DNA from: Enterococcus malodoratus ATCC 43197
Lineage (GTDB): Bacteria > Bacillota > Bacilli > Lactobacillales > Enterococcaceae
Assembly (NCBI RefSeq): GCF_000407185.1
Contig: NZ_KE136482.1
Span: 124,001-188,000 of the forward strand
Length of the DNA stretch: 64,000 bases
Direction: 5' to 3'
Shown: positions 25,936-35,002 of the stretch, in pieces
Layout: each line of letters begins with the position of its first letter
Position numbering within the stretch: the stretch's first letter is position 1
The notes under the pieces: generated by a model
Database searches by the model: none
Told to the model about the DNA's origin: nothing
Seen by the model: only the letters and a program-made list of their open reading frames with translations
Translations under genes and position numbers: made by a program

Positions 25936-27747
25936 ATGGAGATGAGTCAGCAAACGCAGCGAATTGATCCGAAAGAATTGCTTTTTGCTTTTCAGCAAGG
26001 AGCAATTCAATTAATCAATCAAAAGCAATTATTAAATCAGATCAATGTCTTTCCCGTATCGGATGGCGACACGGGCAGTAATCTGGCTTCTCTGATGCAA
26101 ACGATTTTGGAAGAGACAACAGAAGAAAGTCATTCTGTCGTGGAGGTTTTTGAAAAAGTAGCAGATGCTTCTTTATTGGGTGCACGAGGAAATTCCGGGA
26201 TCATCTTTGCCCAATATTTCAATGGCATTTACAATCATCTACTGCAGCTGGAGGAAAAAGGCTCCGTTCAAAGTTTTATCGAAAGTGTTAAATCGGCCAT
26301 CAATGAAGCCTACCAAGCAATCGAACAACCCGTCGAAGGAACGATTATCACAGTGATTCGTTCGTGGGCGGAAGCGTTGGATGATAGTGAGCAATTATTT
26401 AGTTTAGAACTTTTGCTGCCTAATGCGTTAGACAAGGCCAAATTAGCTCTAGAAAATACGACCAATCAATTAAAAGTTTTAAAAAAGAATCAGGTCGTTG
26501 ATGCCGGAGCAAAAGGGTTCTATTTATTTATTGAAGGCTTTACCGAAGCCTTTGTAACCAAACGAACGGCGCTTCATTTAGTCCAAGATTCTGCGGAGTC
26601 TGTCAAAATCGAACGATCGGAACAGGAGCATATCCATACAACAGAACCAACTTACCGTTATTGCACGGAGATTTTGCTTGATCAAGTAGCCCTGTCAAAA
26701 AGTGAGCTTCAGCAGAAATTACGACCATTTGGCGATTCGCTGATTGTTGCTGTCAATCGAGGAAAAGCCCGTATTCATATCCATTCGAATCAACCGGATG
26801 AAGTTTTAAAGTATTTGAGCGGTGTCGGACAACCGATCCAGCAAAAAGCGGATGATATGCTGCTGCAATACCAAGTGAATAAACAGCGAAAAGCGTCGAT
26901 TGCTTTAGTGACTGACTCGATCGCAGATATTCCAGCAGACTATTTATTGGAAAATCAAATTCACGTATTACCGATGAATATTTTAATGGGGGATACCAGC
27001 TATATTGATAAAATCACCTTGCAAACCAAGCAATTTTTCGATTTAGACCGGCAAACGGATGGACGTGCGACCAGCTCGCAGCCCACGCTAAAAACAGTCG
27101 AAAATCTGTTTTCATTTCTGGAGACACGTTACGAAGCGATCCTAGTGATCACAGTAGCGGGAAAACTGAGCGGGACCTATTATACGGTCAAAGAAGCGGC
27201 GAAACGCAACCGTACGATCCCAATCGAGGTTATTGATTCCAGACAAAATTCAGCGGCGCAAGGTTTATTGGTCATGAACGCGAATGAATGGATTCAAGCA
27301 GGGGTACCCTTTACGGAAATCGCATCGCGCGTTGTCGAAAAACGCGAGCAACTGAAAATTTTGGTCAGTGTCGATGATTTAGATCCGATGATTCAATCCG
27401 GACGAATCCCGCAGTTTGTCGGCAAAGTCGCTAAGCGGGTTAATTTGAAACCAATCGTCAGTCTGGATGACTTTGGTGAAGGAAAATTAAGTAATTTCGC
27501 ATTCAGCCGCAGCGGAAATGAAAAGAAAATCTTCCGCGAGCTATCGAAGGTGAACGAACAGCATACAATCAAACGGTACGTAATCATTCATGCCAATAAT
27601 GAGGAAAAAGCCAAATTGTGGGGCAGAAAACTGCGCGAACAATTAGCGCTGTCACCAAGCTATATCACGGATAGTTCGACCGTGATCGCGATGAGTGCGG
27701 GCGCTGGCAGTGTTGCAGTGGCTTACGAATTGGAAGGAGAGGAGTAG
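25936..27747 (+). CDS. DAK2-DegV fusion (FakA-like kinase joined to FakB-like fatty acid-binding domain)
   Basis: 603 residues. Residues 1-200 are a DAK2 kinase domain with [14 protein letters not shown] (metal ligands D43 and D45) and GARGNSG. About 240-315 resembles the FakA middle domain (YCTEILL ... [22 protein letters not shown]). From about 320 to the end is a DegV/EDD domain ([28 protein letters not shown]). In known fatty acid kinases the ATP-binding FakA and lipid-carrying FakB are separate proteins; here both are on one chain. GGAGG lies ten bases before ATG 25936. The role is inferred as exogenous fatty acid phosphorylation. Confidence 0.88.
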   Translation: MEMSQQTQRIDPKELLFAFQQGAIQLINQKQLLNQINVFPVSDGDTGSNLASLMQTILEETTEESHSVVEVFEKVADASLLGARGNSGIIFAQYFNGIYNHLLQLEEKGSVQSFIESVKSAINEAYQAIEQPVEGTIITVIRSWAEALDDSEQLFSLELLLPNALDKAKLALENTTNQLKVLKKNQVVDAGAKGFYLFIEGFTEAFVTKRTALHLVQDSAESVKIERSEQEHIHTTEPTYRYCTEILLDQVALSKSELQQKLRPFGDSLIVAVNRGKARIHIHSNQPDEVLKYLSGVGQPIQQKADDMLLQYQVNKQRKASIALVTDSIADIPADYLLENQIHVLPMNILMGDTSYIDKITLQTKQFFDLDRQTDGRATSSQPTLKTVENLFSFLETRYEAILVITVAGKLSGTYYTVKEAAKRNRTIPIEVIDSRQNSAAQGLLVMNANEWIQAGVPFTEIASRVVEKREQLKILVSVDDLDPMIQSGRIPQFVGKVAKRVNLKPIVSLDDFGEGKLSNFAFSRSGNEKKIFRELSKVNEQHTIKRYVIIHANNEEKAKLWGRKLREQLALSPSYITDSSTVIAMSAGAGSVAVAYELEGEE

Positions 27748-27749
27748 CA

Positions 27750-28520
27750 ATGATCGTTTGGACAATTTTATTACTACTATTTGTGTATTTCACAGCGCTA
27801 TTCTTTCTCGCGCAAAAGCTTCATAATAATTCCATCGTAGATATGGCTTGGGGGCTCGGTTTTGTGATCGTTGCAGTCACCGGCTATCTCTTGATGCCGG
27901 AGAAAACGATGGCGGCAACCTTCGTTTTGCTTCTCGTGACTATTTGGGGACTTAGATTATTTTTCCATTTAGCGAAACGAAATATCGGCAAGCCCGAGGA
28001 CTATCGTTACGTCAATATGCGAAAACGCTGGGGCAACCATTTTGCGAAATTGAAGGCCTATCTGAATGTCTTTGTTTTACAAGGTGTGCTTCTGAGTATC
28101 GTTGCGTTGCCGATTTTCTTTGTTACCACCGGGTCGGAAAAAGCGTTCCACTGGTGGAACTGGCTAGGCGTGATCGTGTGGCTGGTCGGCTTTGGTTTTG
28201 AAACGATTGGCGATTATCAGCTGACAGTCTTTAAACGACAGGCTGAAAAAGGCGAGCTGTTAACAACTGGGTTATGGTCGTTGACCAGACATCCGAATTA
28301 TTTCGGTGAAGCATTGAGCTGGTGGGGGATCTTTTTGATCAGCTTGAATGAAATGCGAAATTTTTGGGGCATCATCGGTCCGATCGTGATCACATTATTG
28401 CTGCTATTTGTTTCGGGCGTACCATTATTAGAAAAGAAGAACAAAGAAAAGCCCGGTTATCGCTCATACGCGAAGCAAACACCGAAGTTTGTGCCCTTTA
28501 TTGGGAAAAAGGGACTGTAG
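27750..28520 (+). CDS. DUF1295 steroid-reductase-like membrane protein
   Basis: 256 residues with about six membrane helices. The C-terminal part has the DUF1295/isoprenylcysteine methyltransferase-type signature: [27 protein letters not shown], and a conserved [15 protein letters not shown] tail. Members are NAD(P)H- or SAM-linked membrane enzymes on lipid substrates. It starts three bases after the fusion gene (AAGGAGAGGAG upstream) and is surely co-transcribed, supporting a lipid role for the operon. Confidence 0.88.
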   Translation: MIVWTILLLLFVYFTALFFLAQKLHNNSIVDMAWGLGFVIVAVTGYLLMPEKTMAATFVLLLVTIWGLRLFFHLAKRNIGKPEDYRYVNMRKRWGNHFAKLKAYLNVFVLQGVLLSIVALPIFFVTTGSEKAFHWWNWLGVIVWLVGFGFETIGDYQLTVFKRQAEKGELLTTGLWSLTRHPNYFGEALSWWGIFLISLNEMRNFWGIIGPIVITLLLLFVSGVPLLEKKNKEKPGYRSYAKQTPKFVPFIGKKGL

Positions 28521-28544
28521 TTTTAGCTTCATGAATGAAAATAG

Positions 28545-28593
28545 TAAAAACGGTAATCGGATTTCTAGTTAGAAACCCGATTACCGTTTTTTG
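28545..28593. terminator. Bidirectional terminator
   Basis: AAAAACGGTAATCGG pairs with CCGATTACCGTTTTT; T-runs on both strands serve the DUF1295 gene and the converging GntR gene. Confidence 0.9.
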
Positions 28594-28598
28594 TTACA

Positions 28599-29330
28599 TT
28601 AATGATTTGTCTGATATCTAACCAATGAGGTTCTAAAAAAGCCCTCGGCAATATAATACTTATTTTGCGCCAAGATTTTGCCATTAGTTGAATAGAGGTC
28701 CTCAGTCATTAAAACCAGCTTTTCTCCTTCAGCAAAGTTTCGTCTAAAACTATCTGGTTTTCTGGAAGAGATACTGATCGTCAGCTTTGAGTTAGCAACT
28801 TCATGATAAATATCCTTCTCTAAAAACTGAATGATCTGCTGCTTGTCCTCCAAATCCAAGTTGAATTTTTCGACTGTTTCAGGCAGTAAAATAGAGAAAA
28901 TATTCGCGATGTTTAATTCATCATCCATTTGATACCAAACATTCAAGGTGAAGTAGGAAATGTCCTTCACTTCAAACAGTTTATCGGTAAAAACGCTGCT
29001 GGGATTTTTAAAATAATAGGCATCTTTTTGCGAAATTTGTTCGATTGGAACCGTCAAGCTATCTAGAATCGGACAGCCTAACGAACGAATTCCTTGATCG
29101 CTTTTTTGTGTTTCTGAAAGATTAACAAAATGCCCTTGTCCGTGAACACTGCTGATCACGCCATCTTCTTTTAACAAAGATAGAGCGGTTCGAAGTGTCA
29201 CCCGGCTGACGTTAAAATCATTAGTCAGTTTTTCTTCTGAAGGCAATTTGGAACCTGGCGCAAACTGGGATCGTTTGATCATCAGTAAAATTTGATTATA
29301 AACTTGCACATATTTTGGCGTACGATGCAT
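28599..29330 (-). CDS. GntR/HutC-type regulator with UTRA domain
   Basis: 243 residues. The N-terminal winged HTH (about 5-70) reads PKYVQVYNQILLMIKRSQFAPGS, PSEEKLTNDFNVSRVTLRTALSLL and GVISSVHGQGHFV. The rest is a UTRA ligand-binding domain (FTLNVWYQMDDELN, LVLMTEDLYSTNG). It is the last gene of the minus-strand nucleoside operon and likely represses it through the inverted repeats at 32282-32315. Start choice is uncertain: GAGGA lies 12 bases before ATG 29330, with an alternative ATG at 29342. Confidence 0.87.
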   Translation of the reverse strand: MHRTPKYVQVYNQILLMIKRSQFAPGSKLPSEEKLTNDFNVSRVTLRTALSLLKEDGVISSVHGQGHFVNLSETQKSDQGIRSLGCPILDSLTVPIEQISQKDAYYFKNPSSVFTDKLFEVKDISYFTLNVWYQMDDELNIANIFSILLPETVEKFNLDLEDKQQIIQFLEKDIYHEVANSKLTISISSRKPDSFRRNFAEGEKLVLMTEDLYSTNGKILAQNKYYIAEGFFRTSLVRYQTNH

Positions 29331-29380
29331 CTTTTTCACCATTCCTCGTAAATAAATATAGTTGCATTGTAACACAATCC

Positions 29381-29860
29381 TTATTTACATATTCTTATCG
29401 GATAAGTAAATTCCAGAAAATTCCCGAATTGTTCACGGCCGGGCATGCGATATTTTTTACTTGGAATAAAATTCAAGCTGGTCAGCAGATGCTGCATGGG
29501 GCTATTAGAATTATTTGTACTTATTTTTAATTGATCTACTTGTTTTTCGCTTTCGGCCTGCTGAATAATATCTGTCAAAATGAAGCGGGCGATGCCGCTT
29601 CGCTGATAACGCGAACTGACAACTAAGCGTTGAATAAATGCCGTGTGGTCAGTCTTTTGAACAGTTACACAGGCTTCGTAATGACTTCCATAAACCCATA
29701 ATTGTTTTTTCTCAATGTCTTGCAAAATGACGTTTTTATTAGGGTAAGTGTCATCCCATTGGCTGATTCCCTGCGCATTCATTTGCTGTTTTCCATCATT
29801 GATAAGAGCCAGAATAGTTGCAGCTTCATTGCTAGCGGCGATCCTTTTAGTATAAAACAT
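29381..29860 (-). CDS. GNAT-family N-acetyltransferase
   Basis: 159 residues with the GNAT acetyl-CoA fold: FIQRLVVSSRYQRSGIARFILTDII is motif A with the R-x-x-G-x-A pyrophosphate loop, followed by a motif B strand (LKISTNNSN) and LNFIPSKKYR. It starts six bases after the transporter stop and sits inside the nucleoside hydrolase operon. The acceptor is unknown; the operon suggests a small-molecule substrate. Confidence 0.85.
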   Translation of the reverse strand: MFYTKRIAASNEAATILALINDGKQQMNAQGISQWDDTYPNKNVILQDIEKKQLWVYGSHYEACVTVQKTDHTAFIQRLVVSSRYQRSGIARFILTDIIQQAESEKQVDQLKISTNNSNSPMQHLLTSLNFIPSKKYRMPGREQFGNFLEFTYPIRICK

Positions 29861-29865
29861 TTCTT

Positions 29866-31272
29866 CTATTGAAATAGAATCAGTGATAAGACTAAGGATA
29901 GCACGACACCGAAAATCATTGGAACCGAAGTTCTGCGAACAATTTGCATAGGAGACAGCTTGGTCGTTCCAGCCACAATTAAGATAACCGCTGCGACAGG
30001 AGAGACGGCCCGCAGTAAATTACCAGAAAGCTGCATTGGAATCGATAAAGCGATCGGATCAATCCCCGCGGCTTTGGAAAGCGGAATCATTAATGGAATC
30101 ATCGCAAATAATAAAGCTGTTCCACTTCCGCTAAGCAAGACGATCACGGCTGTAAAGGCGACCATAATAACTGGTAGAAGAATTCCCGCGCCGCTGATGT
30201 TTTCCATTGTCTTTTGAACCAATTCGATAATTCCAATCGATGTAAGACCTTGAACAAATACCTGAGCAGAAACTAAAAGAGCAACAATACTCATCACACC
30301 GCCCATGCCATCAAAGAAGTAACTAGTTTCTTTGAGTACAGAATTTACTGAACGGCGAGTCATGAATTCAACGAGTACAGCGATGATAAAGCTGATTAGG
30401 CTGACTACTTGAACACTGATATTTAGCGTAGTGCCCAGAACGATATTTAAGACAAAGACGATCAGTAATAGAATGATCGGTAATAAAGGCAAGATGCCAT
30501 AGACAAAAGCTTGAATACCAGAATAAGAAGTTTGCGTATCCACTTTTGTTTCAGCAGGATCGTTTGCTGCGATTTCTTCTGCATAGCTCAAGGTTTCTTT
30601 TTGTTTCGTATCTTCACGCTTTTGCCAGAAATAATGAACGAGCGCGATAGCTAGCAAGGTAGGGATCGAAACGATCGCGTGACTTTTAAAAACATAGTCG
30701 GTCACGTTGATATTTAATAATGAAGCAATGGCGACATTATCAGATCCTAAAGGTGTAGGGACGATCGTAGCGGATGTTCCGATAATCGCCGCCGCACTTA
30801 GGCGCGACATTCCCGCTGTACGTAGAACGGGATAAAGTGTTGCTAACAAAATAATTGCTAAATTAGAAGCACTTGGAATTACTAAGGATAATAAATTCCC
30901 AATCAAGAAAACGATCGGAATTAAAATGTAAATCGATTTTATTTTGGCGATTGGTTTCGTCAAAGCTTGTACTGTTACTTTGTTCGCACCGATGTGATTC
31001 ATGTAGGCACTGTAACCGCCTAAGATCAGGATAACAAAACCGGGGCCAACCAAAGTATTCGTAAATTGATCAACGATTACTTGGAAGGGATCAAGTAAAA
31101 GCGCGCCAGTTGTTTCGCTTATTTCAAGTTTTCTTCCCATTAATAGGGCGATATACATCAAGATAACACCCAAAATCAGCAAAGTCATCTTTATATCATT
31201 TTTCTTTAGCAGCATATAAACCAAAATTCCAACTGCCAATATACCAACAACACAGGTCAATACAACGTTCAT
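29866..31272 (-). CDS. DcuC-family anion transporter
   Basis: 468 residues with about twelve membrane helices. It fits the DcuC (C4-dicarboxylate carrier) family: PSASNLAIILLATLYPVL, SAAAIIGTSATIVPTPLGSDNVAIA and a C-terminal repeat half with SGSGTALLFAMIPLMIPLSKAAG. The substrate is unlikely to be simply C4-dicarboxylates here, because the gene sits between a nucleoside hydrolase and a GNAT under GntR control; an organic acid or nucleoside-related anion is possible. Confidence 0.82.
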   Translation of the reverse strand: MNVVLTCVVGILAVGILVYMLLKKNDIKMTLLILGVILMYIALLMGRKLEISETTGALLLDPFQVIVDQFTNTLVGPGFVILILGGYSAYMNHIGANKVTVQALTKPIAKIKSIYILIPIVFLIGNLLSLVIPSASNLAIILLATLYPVLRTAGMSRLSAAAIIGTSATIVPTPLGSDNVAIASLLNINVTDYVFKSHAIVSIPTLLAIALVHYFWQKREDTKQKETLSYAEEIAANDPAETKVDTQTSYSGIQAFVYGILPLLPIILLLIVFVLNIVLGTTLNISVQVVSLISFIIAVLVEFMTRRSVNSVLKETSYFFDGMGGVMSIVALLVSAQVFVQGLTSIGIIELVQKTMENISGAGILLPVIMVAFTAVIVLLSGSGTALLFAMIPLMIPLSKAAGIDPIALSIPMQLSGNLLRAVSPVAAVILIVAGTTKLSPMQIVRRTSVPMIFGVVLSLVLSLILFQ

Positions 31273-31293
31273 CTTTTTTCATCCACACTTTCT

Positions 31294-32214
31294 TTACAAA
31301 GTTTTTGCAATTGACTCTACAAACCATTTTTCAAACTGCTTGGGATCTACGCTGATAGCTACCTCAGCGTTCGCCGGCAGCTTCAAGTATCCTTTAAGAT
31401 CGATTAGTGACGCGCCGGCGGTCAAAGCTCCGGTTGTTTCTATCTCAACTCTGGTATTTACGATTTCGAACATTTCTGGGTTTAGAACTAAACCGATTGC
31501 TAGGGCATCATACATACTTAAGCCTGTCGCGAAACTGCCGCCGCGATATTTTGAGAATAGCTGGTAGAACATATCGCCGATTTTACCAAGCTCTTTAATT
31601 TTTTCAGAGACTTCAGGCATGACTTTCGCTTGTCGGCCGACTTCCATAGGAGCGACCTGAATAGCGAGACCGCTATCAAAAACCATCTTGGCAGCTTCAG
31701 GATCGGCGGCGAAGTTGAATTCTGATAAAACGCCATAATTGCCTCTGCCTAAACTACCGCCCATAACAACGATCTGTTCAATTTTTTCCAAATCTTGCGG
31801 GTATAAATGAATAAACAAGGCGATATCCGTCAATGGACCAATCCCGATTAGAGTTGTTTTGCCTTCAGTTTGATTGACCACTTCATGCATAGCGGCTACA
31901 GCGGTTAACGATTGCTCGGTGGAAATCGTTGGTTCTGGGAATGAATAGCCGTCCATCCCAGTCTTTCCATGAACTTCGCTGGCGTTGATCGATTTTCTTA
32001 GAAGTGGGCGACGGCTTCCTAGAACAACACGAGGAGCTTTTCCATAAAGCGTTAACAATTTTTCCGTATTTGCTTTTGTATTTTCTAAACTAACGTTGCC
32101 GAAGATCGGGCAGATCAGCTTGACGTCAAGCTGTTCACTAAAAAGTGCCAAAGCAATGGCGACGGCATCATCGATTCCTGGGTCGGTACTAATAATTACT
32201 GATTTTTTATTCAT
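31294..32214 (-). CDS. Inosine-uridine-type nucleoside N-ribohydrolase
   Basis: 306 residues, IU-NH family. It hydrolyses ribonucleosides to base and ribose with a bound calcium. The N-terminal Asp cluster reads STDPGIDDAVAI, where the usual first Asp of DTDPG is a Ser; the other three acids remain. ALTAVAAMHEVV, IGPLTDIALF, VVMGGSLGRGN and FNFAADPEAA are canonical. ATG 32214 is preferred (AAAGAGTG about eight bases upstream) over the first frame start at 32253. First gene of the operon. Confidence 0.9.
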   Translation of the reverse strand: MNKKSVIISTDPGIDDAVAIALALFSEQLDVKLICPIFGNVSLENTKANTEKLLTLYGKAPRVVLGSRRPLLRKSINASEVHGKTGMDGYSFPEPTISTEQSLTAVAAMHEVVNQTEGKTTLIGIGPLTDIALFIHLYPQDLEKIEQIVVMGGSLGRGNYGVLSEFNFAADPEAAKMVFDSGLAIQVAPMEVGRQAKVMPEVSEKIKELGKIGDMFYQLFSKYRGGSFATGLSMYDALAIGLVLNPEMFEIVNTRVEIETTGALTAGASLIDLKGYLKLPANAEVAISVDPKQFEKWFVESIAKTL

Positions 32215-32240
32215 AGCATTCACTCTTTCTTTGTTAGATT

Positions 32241-32250
32241 GAAACGTTTC
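32241..32250. promoter_or_regulatory. LacI-type palindrome GAAACGTTTC between promoter and start
   Basis: TTGAAACGTTTCCAA lies between the -10 box and the nucleoside hydrolase gene. It resembles a LacI/CcpA half-site pair but is two bases short of a normal cre, so the regulator is uncertain. Confidence 0.45.
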
Positions 32251-32257
32251 CAAAGAA

Positions 32258-32286
32258 ATAATACAACATAGTATCTTTTAAGTCAA
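32258..32286 (-). promoter_or_regulatory. Sigma-A-type promoter of the nucleoside operon
   Basis: On the minus strand TTGACT (-35), a 17-base spacer and TATTAT (-10) form a near-consensus promoter about 45 bases before the nucleoside hydrolase start. Confidence 0.75.
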
Positions 32287-32315
32287 CGTTGTATTAAAAA
32301 TAAAACAACGTTGAC
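32282..32315. promoter_or_regulatory. Double operator overlapping the -35 box
   Basis: GTCAACGTTGT (32282-32292) and ACAACGTTGAC (32305-32315) are inverted copies, each with the palindrome CAACGTTG, with centres 22 bases apart (two helical turns). They cover the -35 and its upstream side. The GntR protein of the operon is the obvious candidate ligand. Confidence 0.65.
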
Positions 32316-32483
32316 TATTAATGGATTTATTAGAATGCGAATTTGGCTGTTGTTCTTATCAATAAAAATGGTTTTAGTTCGCAGAGGGATGGTGAACTAA
32401 GCCCTTGGGCGGATGGTTATCTTCACGATTTCATGTATAGTAAGGTTGAACCACAAACCGATTCGTGAAGGGAAGGATGAAAA

Positions 32484-33341
32484 ATGCTTTTTTTATGGTG
32501 TCTGATTATTGTTTTAGCATTGCTAATCATTTATCTTTTTCTGCCAGGCGGTCCTGCTTGGAAAAACTATCTCGCGGATGTCGAAAATTCCTTTCAACAC
32601 GAGCAGACTGCTGAGAAAACGCAAACGATTACGGAAGAAGCAATCACAGAAATACCGCAATTATTGAAAAAATATTTAAGGAAAAACGGTTATGTCAATC
32701 AACCGATGATGCGTAATATGTATGTTCAATTTGGTAATACAAAATTTAGGATGGCGGCGGATAAAGCTCCGATCGCGATTGATTTTTGCCAAGTGAATTT
32801 TGTTGATCGACCGGATCGCTACGCTTTTTTGAAGGCCCGGATGTTTGGCTTGCCTGTTCAGGTCAGAGACAGTGTTCAGGATGGCCGCGGGGCGATGATC
32901 GGTGTAATTGCCAAACACTTCCAATTGTTTCACTCAACTGGACCTGAGATGGATCAGGGGCAATTGATCACAGCTTTGGCCGATGCCGTTTTTATGCCGA
33001 GTTTGTTTTTACAAGACTATGTCGCATGGCGCACATTGGAGGATCGTACGATTGAGGGAACGATTACTTGGAATGGTGTGAGTGCCAAAGGTCGTTTTAC
33101 TTTTGATGATTCAGGAGATATCATTCGTTTTGATACTGAGGATCGCTATATGGATGAAAACGGAAAAGGCACGTCCTTGGTTCCCTGGTTTGTCCTTTAC
33201 GAAAATTACGAAAGCGATCAAGCATATCGCAGACCCGGATGTGTCAGCGTCAATTGGAAGCTGCCTCAAGGAATCGATAATTATTTTGTGAGTGATAAGA
33301 TTACAGTGAACTATTCCGTTGATTTAGAGGATATAAAATAA
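32484..33341 (+). CDS. DUF6544-like membrane-anchored protein
   Basis: 285 residues. One N-terminal membrane helix (about 3-20) is followed by a soluble beta-rich domain, probably outside the cell. The pattern resembles the DUF6544/DUF6920 family (LRKNGYVNQPMMRNMYVQFGNTKF, WNGVSAKGRFTFDDSGDIIRFDTEDRY). No catalytic motif is known. GAAGGGAAGG lies before ATG 32484. It appears to be a single-gene unit; function unknown. Confidence 0.75.
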   Translation: MLFLWCLIIVLALLIIYLFLPGGPAWKNYLADVENSFQHEQTAEKTQTITEEAITEIPQLLKKYLRKNGYVNQPMMRNMYVQFGNTKFRMAADKAPIAIDFCQVNFVDRPDRYAFLKARMFGLPVQVRDSVQDGRGAMIGVIAKHFQLFHSTGPEMDQGQLITALADAVFMPSLFLQDYVAWRTLEDRTIEGTITWNGVSAKGRFTFDDSGDIIRFDTEDRYMDENGKGTSLVPWFVLYENYESDQAYRRPGCVSVNWKLPQGIDNYFVSDKITVNYSVDLEDIK

Positions 33342-33421
33342 GTGATAATATCGATCCCGCTAATCATGTATACTGAGTTTATAAATTGAAAGCAAAACTA
33401 TAATAGTGGAGGGTGGAATTC

Positions 33422-33934
33422 ATGAAAACGAAAAAGCAAAAAGAGCTGGTGGCGTCATTTTTGGTAATGCTAGGAGATGATGATCAGTCCTTGTACCGTG
33501 AGATCATTCTTTATTTATCCGAGCTTGGTTATAATCCGAAAAAAGAGCGGTCGCAACTCTCATTTAAACATGCCTTGCATAATAAGCAGATAGTAAAAAT
33601 GGGAGTCAGAGGCAAGAAAGAACCAGCCCCCTTTTTCGCTTTAAGGTTTTCTGCCTGCAAAGGGTATTCCCAAAGATTTGCGGAGGTTGTCAGATCCTCT
33701 ATCATCAAATTCCCTAGCAGAGGTTCCAAATGCATGAGTGGAGACTGTGACTATTGTGCCGGTGAGCCGGATACACACATTTATACATACGCATTTTCTG
33801 ACGGGGAAAAGAAAACGCATTGCGGCGCCTATTCACTTGAGATACCAAGTATCGCCGTGGAGGATTTAGAGGAGATAAAAAAACTCATTAAAGAAGAGCA
33901 TGAGTATTTATTAAAACACGAAGCTAGTGCATAA
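33422..33934 (+). CDS. Hypothetical protein with a Cys cluster
   Basis: 170 residues. The N-terminal half is helical and basic (KTKKQKELVASFLVMLGDDDQSLYREII split by turns). The C-terminal half contains a KCMSGDCDYC cluster (C-x4-C-x2-C) and a later Cys that may bind zinc. GGAGG lies nine bases before ATG 33422; an in-frame GTG at 33413 abuts the site. I do not recognise a function. Confidence 0.7.
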   Translation: MKTKKQKELVASFLVMLGDDDQSLYREIILYLSELGYNPKKERSQLSFKHALHNKQIVKMGVRGKKEPAPFFALRFSACKGYSQRFAEVVRSSIIKFPSRGSKCMSGDCDYCAGEPDTHIYTYAFSDGEKKTHCGAYSLEIPSIAVEDLEEIKKLIKEEHEYLLKHEASA

Positions 33935-33953
33935 TGGCAATACTCATTGTCGA

Positions 33954-33983
33954 CAAAAAAATACAGCCGCGGCTGTATTTTTT
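33954..33983. terminator. Bidirectional terminator
   Basis: AAAAAATACAGCC and GGCTGTATTTTTT form a perfect palindromic stem with T-runs on both strands, between the Cys-cluster gene and yjdF. Confidence 0.88.
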
Positions 33984-34023
33984 TTGTTTGGTTTCATGAA
34001 CGAAATTCATTCACGAAACAGTT

Positions 34024-34431
34024 TTAATGTCCTTTATGCTTTTCACGTTTCTTGGCTTGCTTCTGCTGAAAACGAGCTTCGGCATAGTCGGCTTTTTTTT
34101 GACGCTTTTGCGCCTTGTTCGCCATTTTTGCCTGTTCACGTAATTCACTGATCGCAAGCTGGGCTTTCGTGGAAACGACCGGCTGTCGTTTTTCACGATT
34201 GATCAATCGCTGGATACGCTTCGGATTCATTTTCTTTTCAGATTTTCGCTCCGCAGCGACAGTACCGGATTGTTCCAATAAACGCGGCAAACAATTGGCA
34301 ATGAATTCTAAAACATCCGCATCTTTTGGTTCAGCCCCAAAAACATAACGGATCACTTGGTAATGGCCGTCGGATTCAGCTTCCACCAAGCCACACCAAA
34401 AACTGCCATCGAAGTAAATCGTCAACTTCAT
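34024..34431 (-). CDS. yjdF: YjdF-family protein
   Basis: 135 residues. The N-terminal part (MKLTIYFDGSFWCGLVE ... LEFIANCLPRLL) and the highly basic, helical C-terminus (KKREKHKGH) are those of B. subtilis YjdF. The function is unsettled; expression is controlled by azaaromatic compounds through the yjdF RNA motif, which is present in front of this gene. GGGAGGTG lies before ATG 34431. The basic tail suggests RNA or nucleotide binding. Confidence 0.88.
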   Translation of the reverse strand: MKLTIYFDGSFWCGLVEAESDGHYQVIRYVFGAEPKDADVLEFIANCLPRLLEQSGTVAAERKSEKKMNPKRIQRLINREKRQPVVSTKAQLAISELREQAKMANKAQKRQKKADYAEARFQQKQAKKREKHKGH

Positions 34432-34434
34432 GAT

Positions 34435-34539
34435 GACACCTCCCTTGAATTTTATTTCAAGCAATGGACAACCCGGGAGGGCAGGTTACTGACATTTTCA
34501 TGCGGCGGACTACCAACCGCCATGTGTTTTTGTGCTTGA
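34435..34539 (-). ncRNA. yjdF RNA motif (azaaromatic-sensing riboswitch) with SD-adjacent switch helix
   Basis: The minus-strand leader reads CAAGC, then ACATGGCGG, GTAGTCCGCCGCATGAAAAT, GTCAGTAACCTGCC and GCTTG, matching my memory of the yjdF motif. P1 is formed by TCAAGC (34534-34539) and GCTTGA (34457-34462). The same CTTGAA strand (34456-34461) can instead pair with TTCAAG (34444-34449) directly beside the Shine-Dalgarno GGGAGGTG (34435-34442), giving a plausible translation switch. Confidence 0.8.
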
Positions 34540-34540
34540 T

Positions 34541-35002
34541 TTAAGTGTACTATTTCTAATCAGAAAATCAATGGCAACCTGTGCGAAGGGGATAGTGGTT
34601 GATCAGGGTGATTTTTTGAAGTTGAGAAGCGGAAAGTGTTCAATAATATCCTGCCTAAAGCAGTTCATAATTATTACTGAAAAAGATAAAAAATATCAGA
34701 TAATCATATTTTTACTTCTCGGAGAAATAATTGAGTCAATAATGGATTGTATATATTTGCTTGTTATAAGTTCCCTCAATATGAATAGTTTTTCGGCTTA
34801 AACAAAGGGTTTTGGAGGTTTTTAAGGCTCTGTTTAAAACTTCCATCGTTATAAAAATGAAGTATTTCACTACATTTTAAATGCTATTTTTTAATACTTT
34901 TTAAAAATTAGATTAACAAGGGATGATAAGTGCTGTATCGTAATATGTGTAGATAACAGAACGTATTTAAAAAAATGAATTTGTAGAAGGGTGATTATTA
35001 AA
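34541..35002. other. Intergenic region without a supported gene
   Basis: About 460 bases, AT-rich in its second half. An open frame at 34532-34801 begins inside the riboswitch without a ribosome site and is not believed. The region holds the promoter of yjdF (minus) and of the Spx-like gene (plus). Confidence 0.4.

Noticed and set aside
34532-34801. 89-codon plus-strand frame after yjdF
   Set aside because: It starts in the riboswitch, has no ribosome site and unusual composition.
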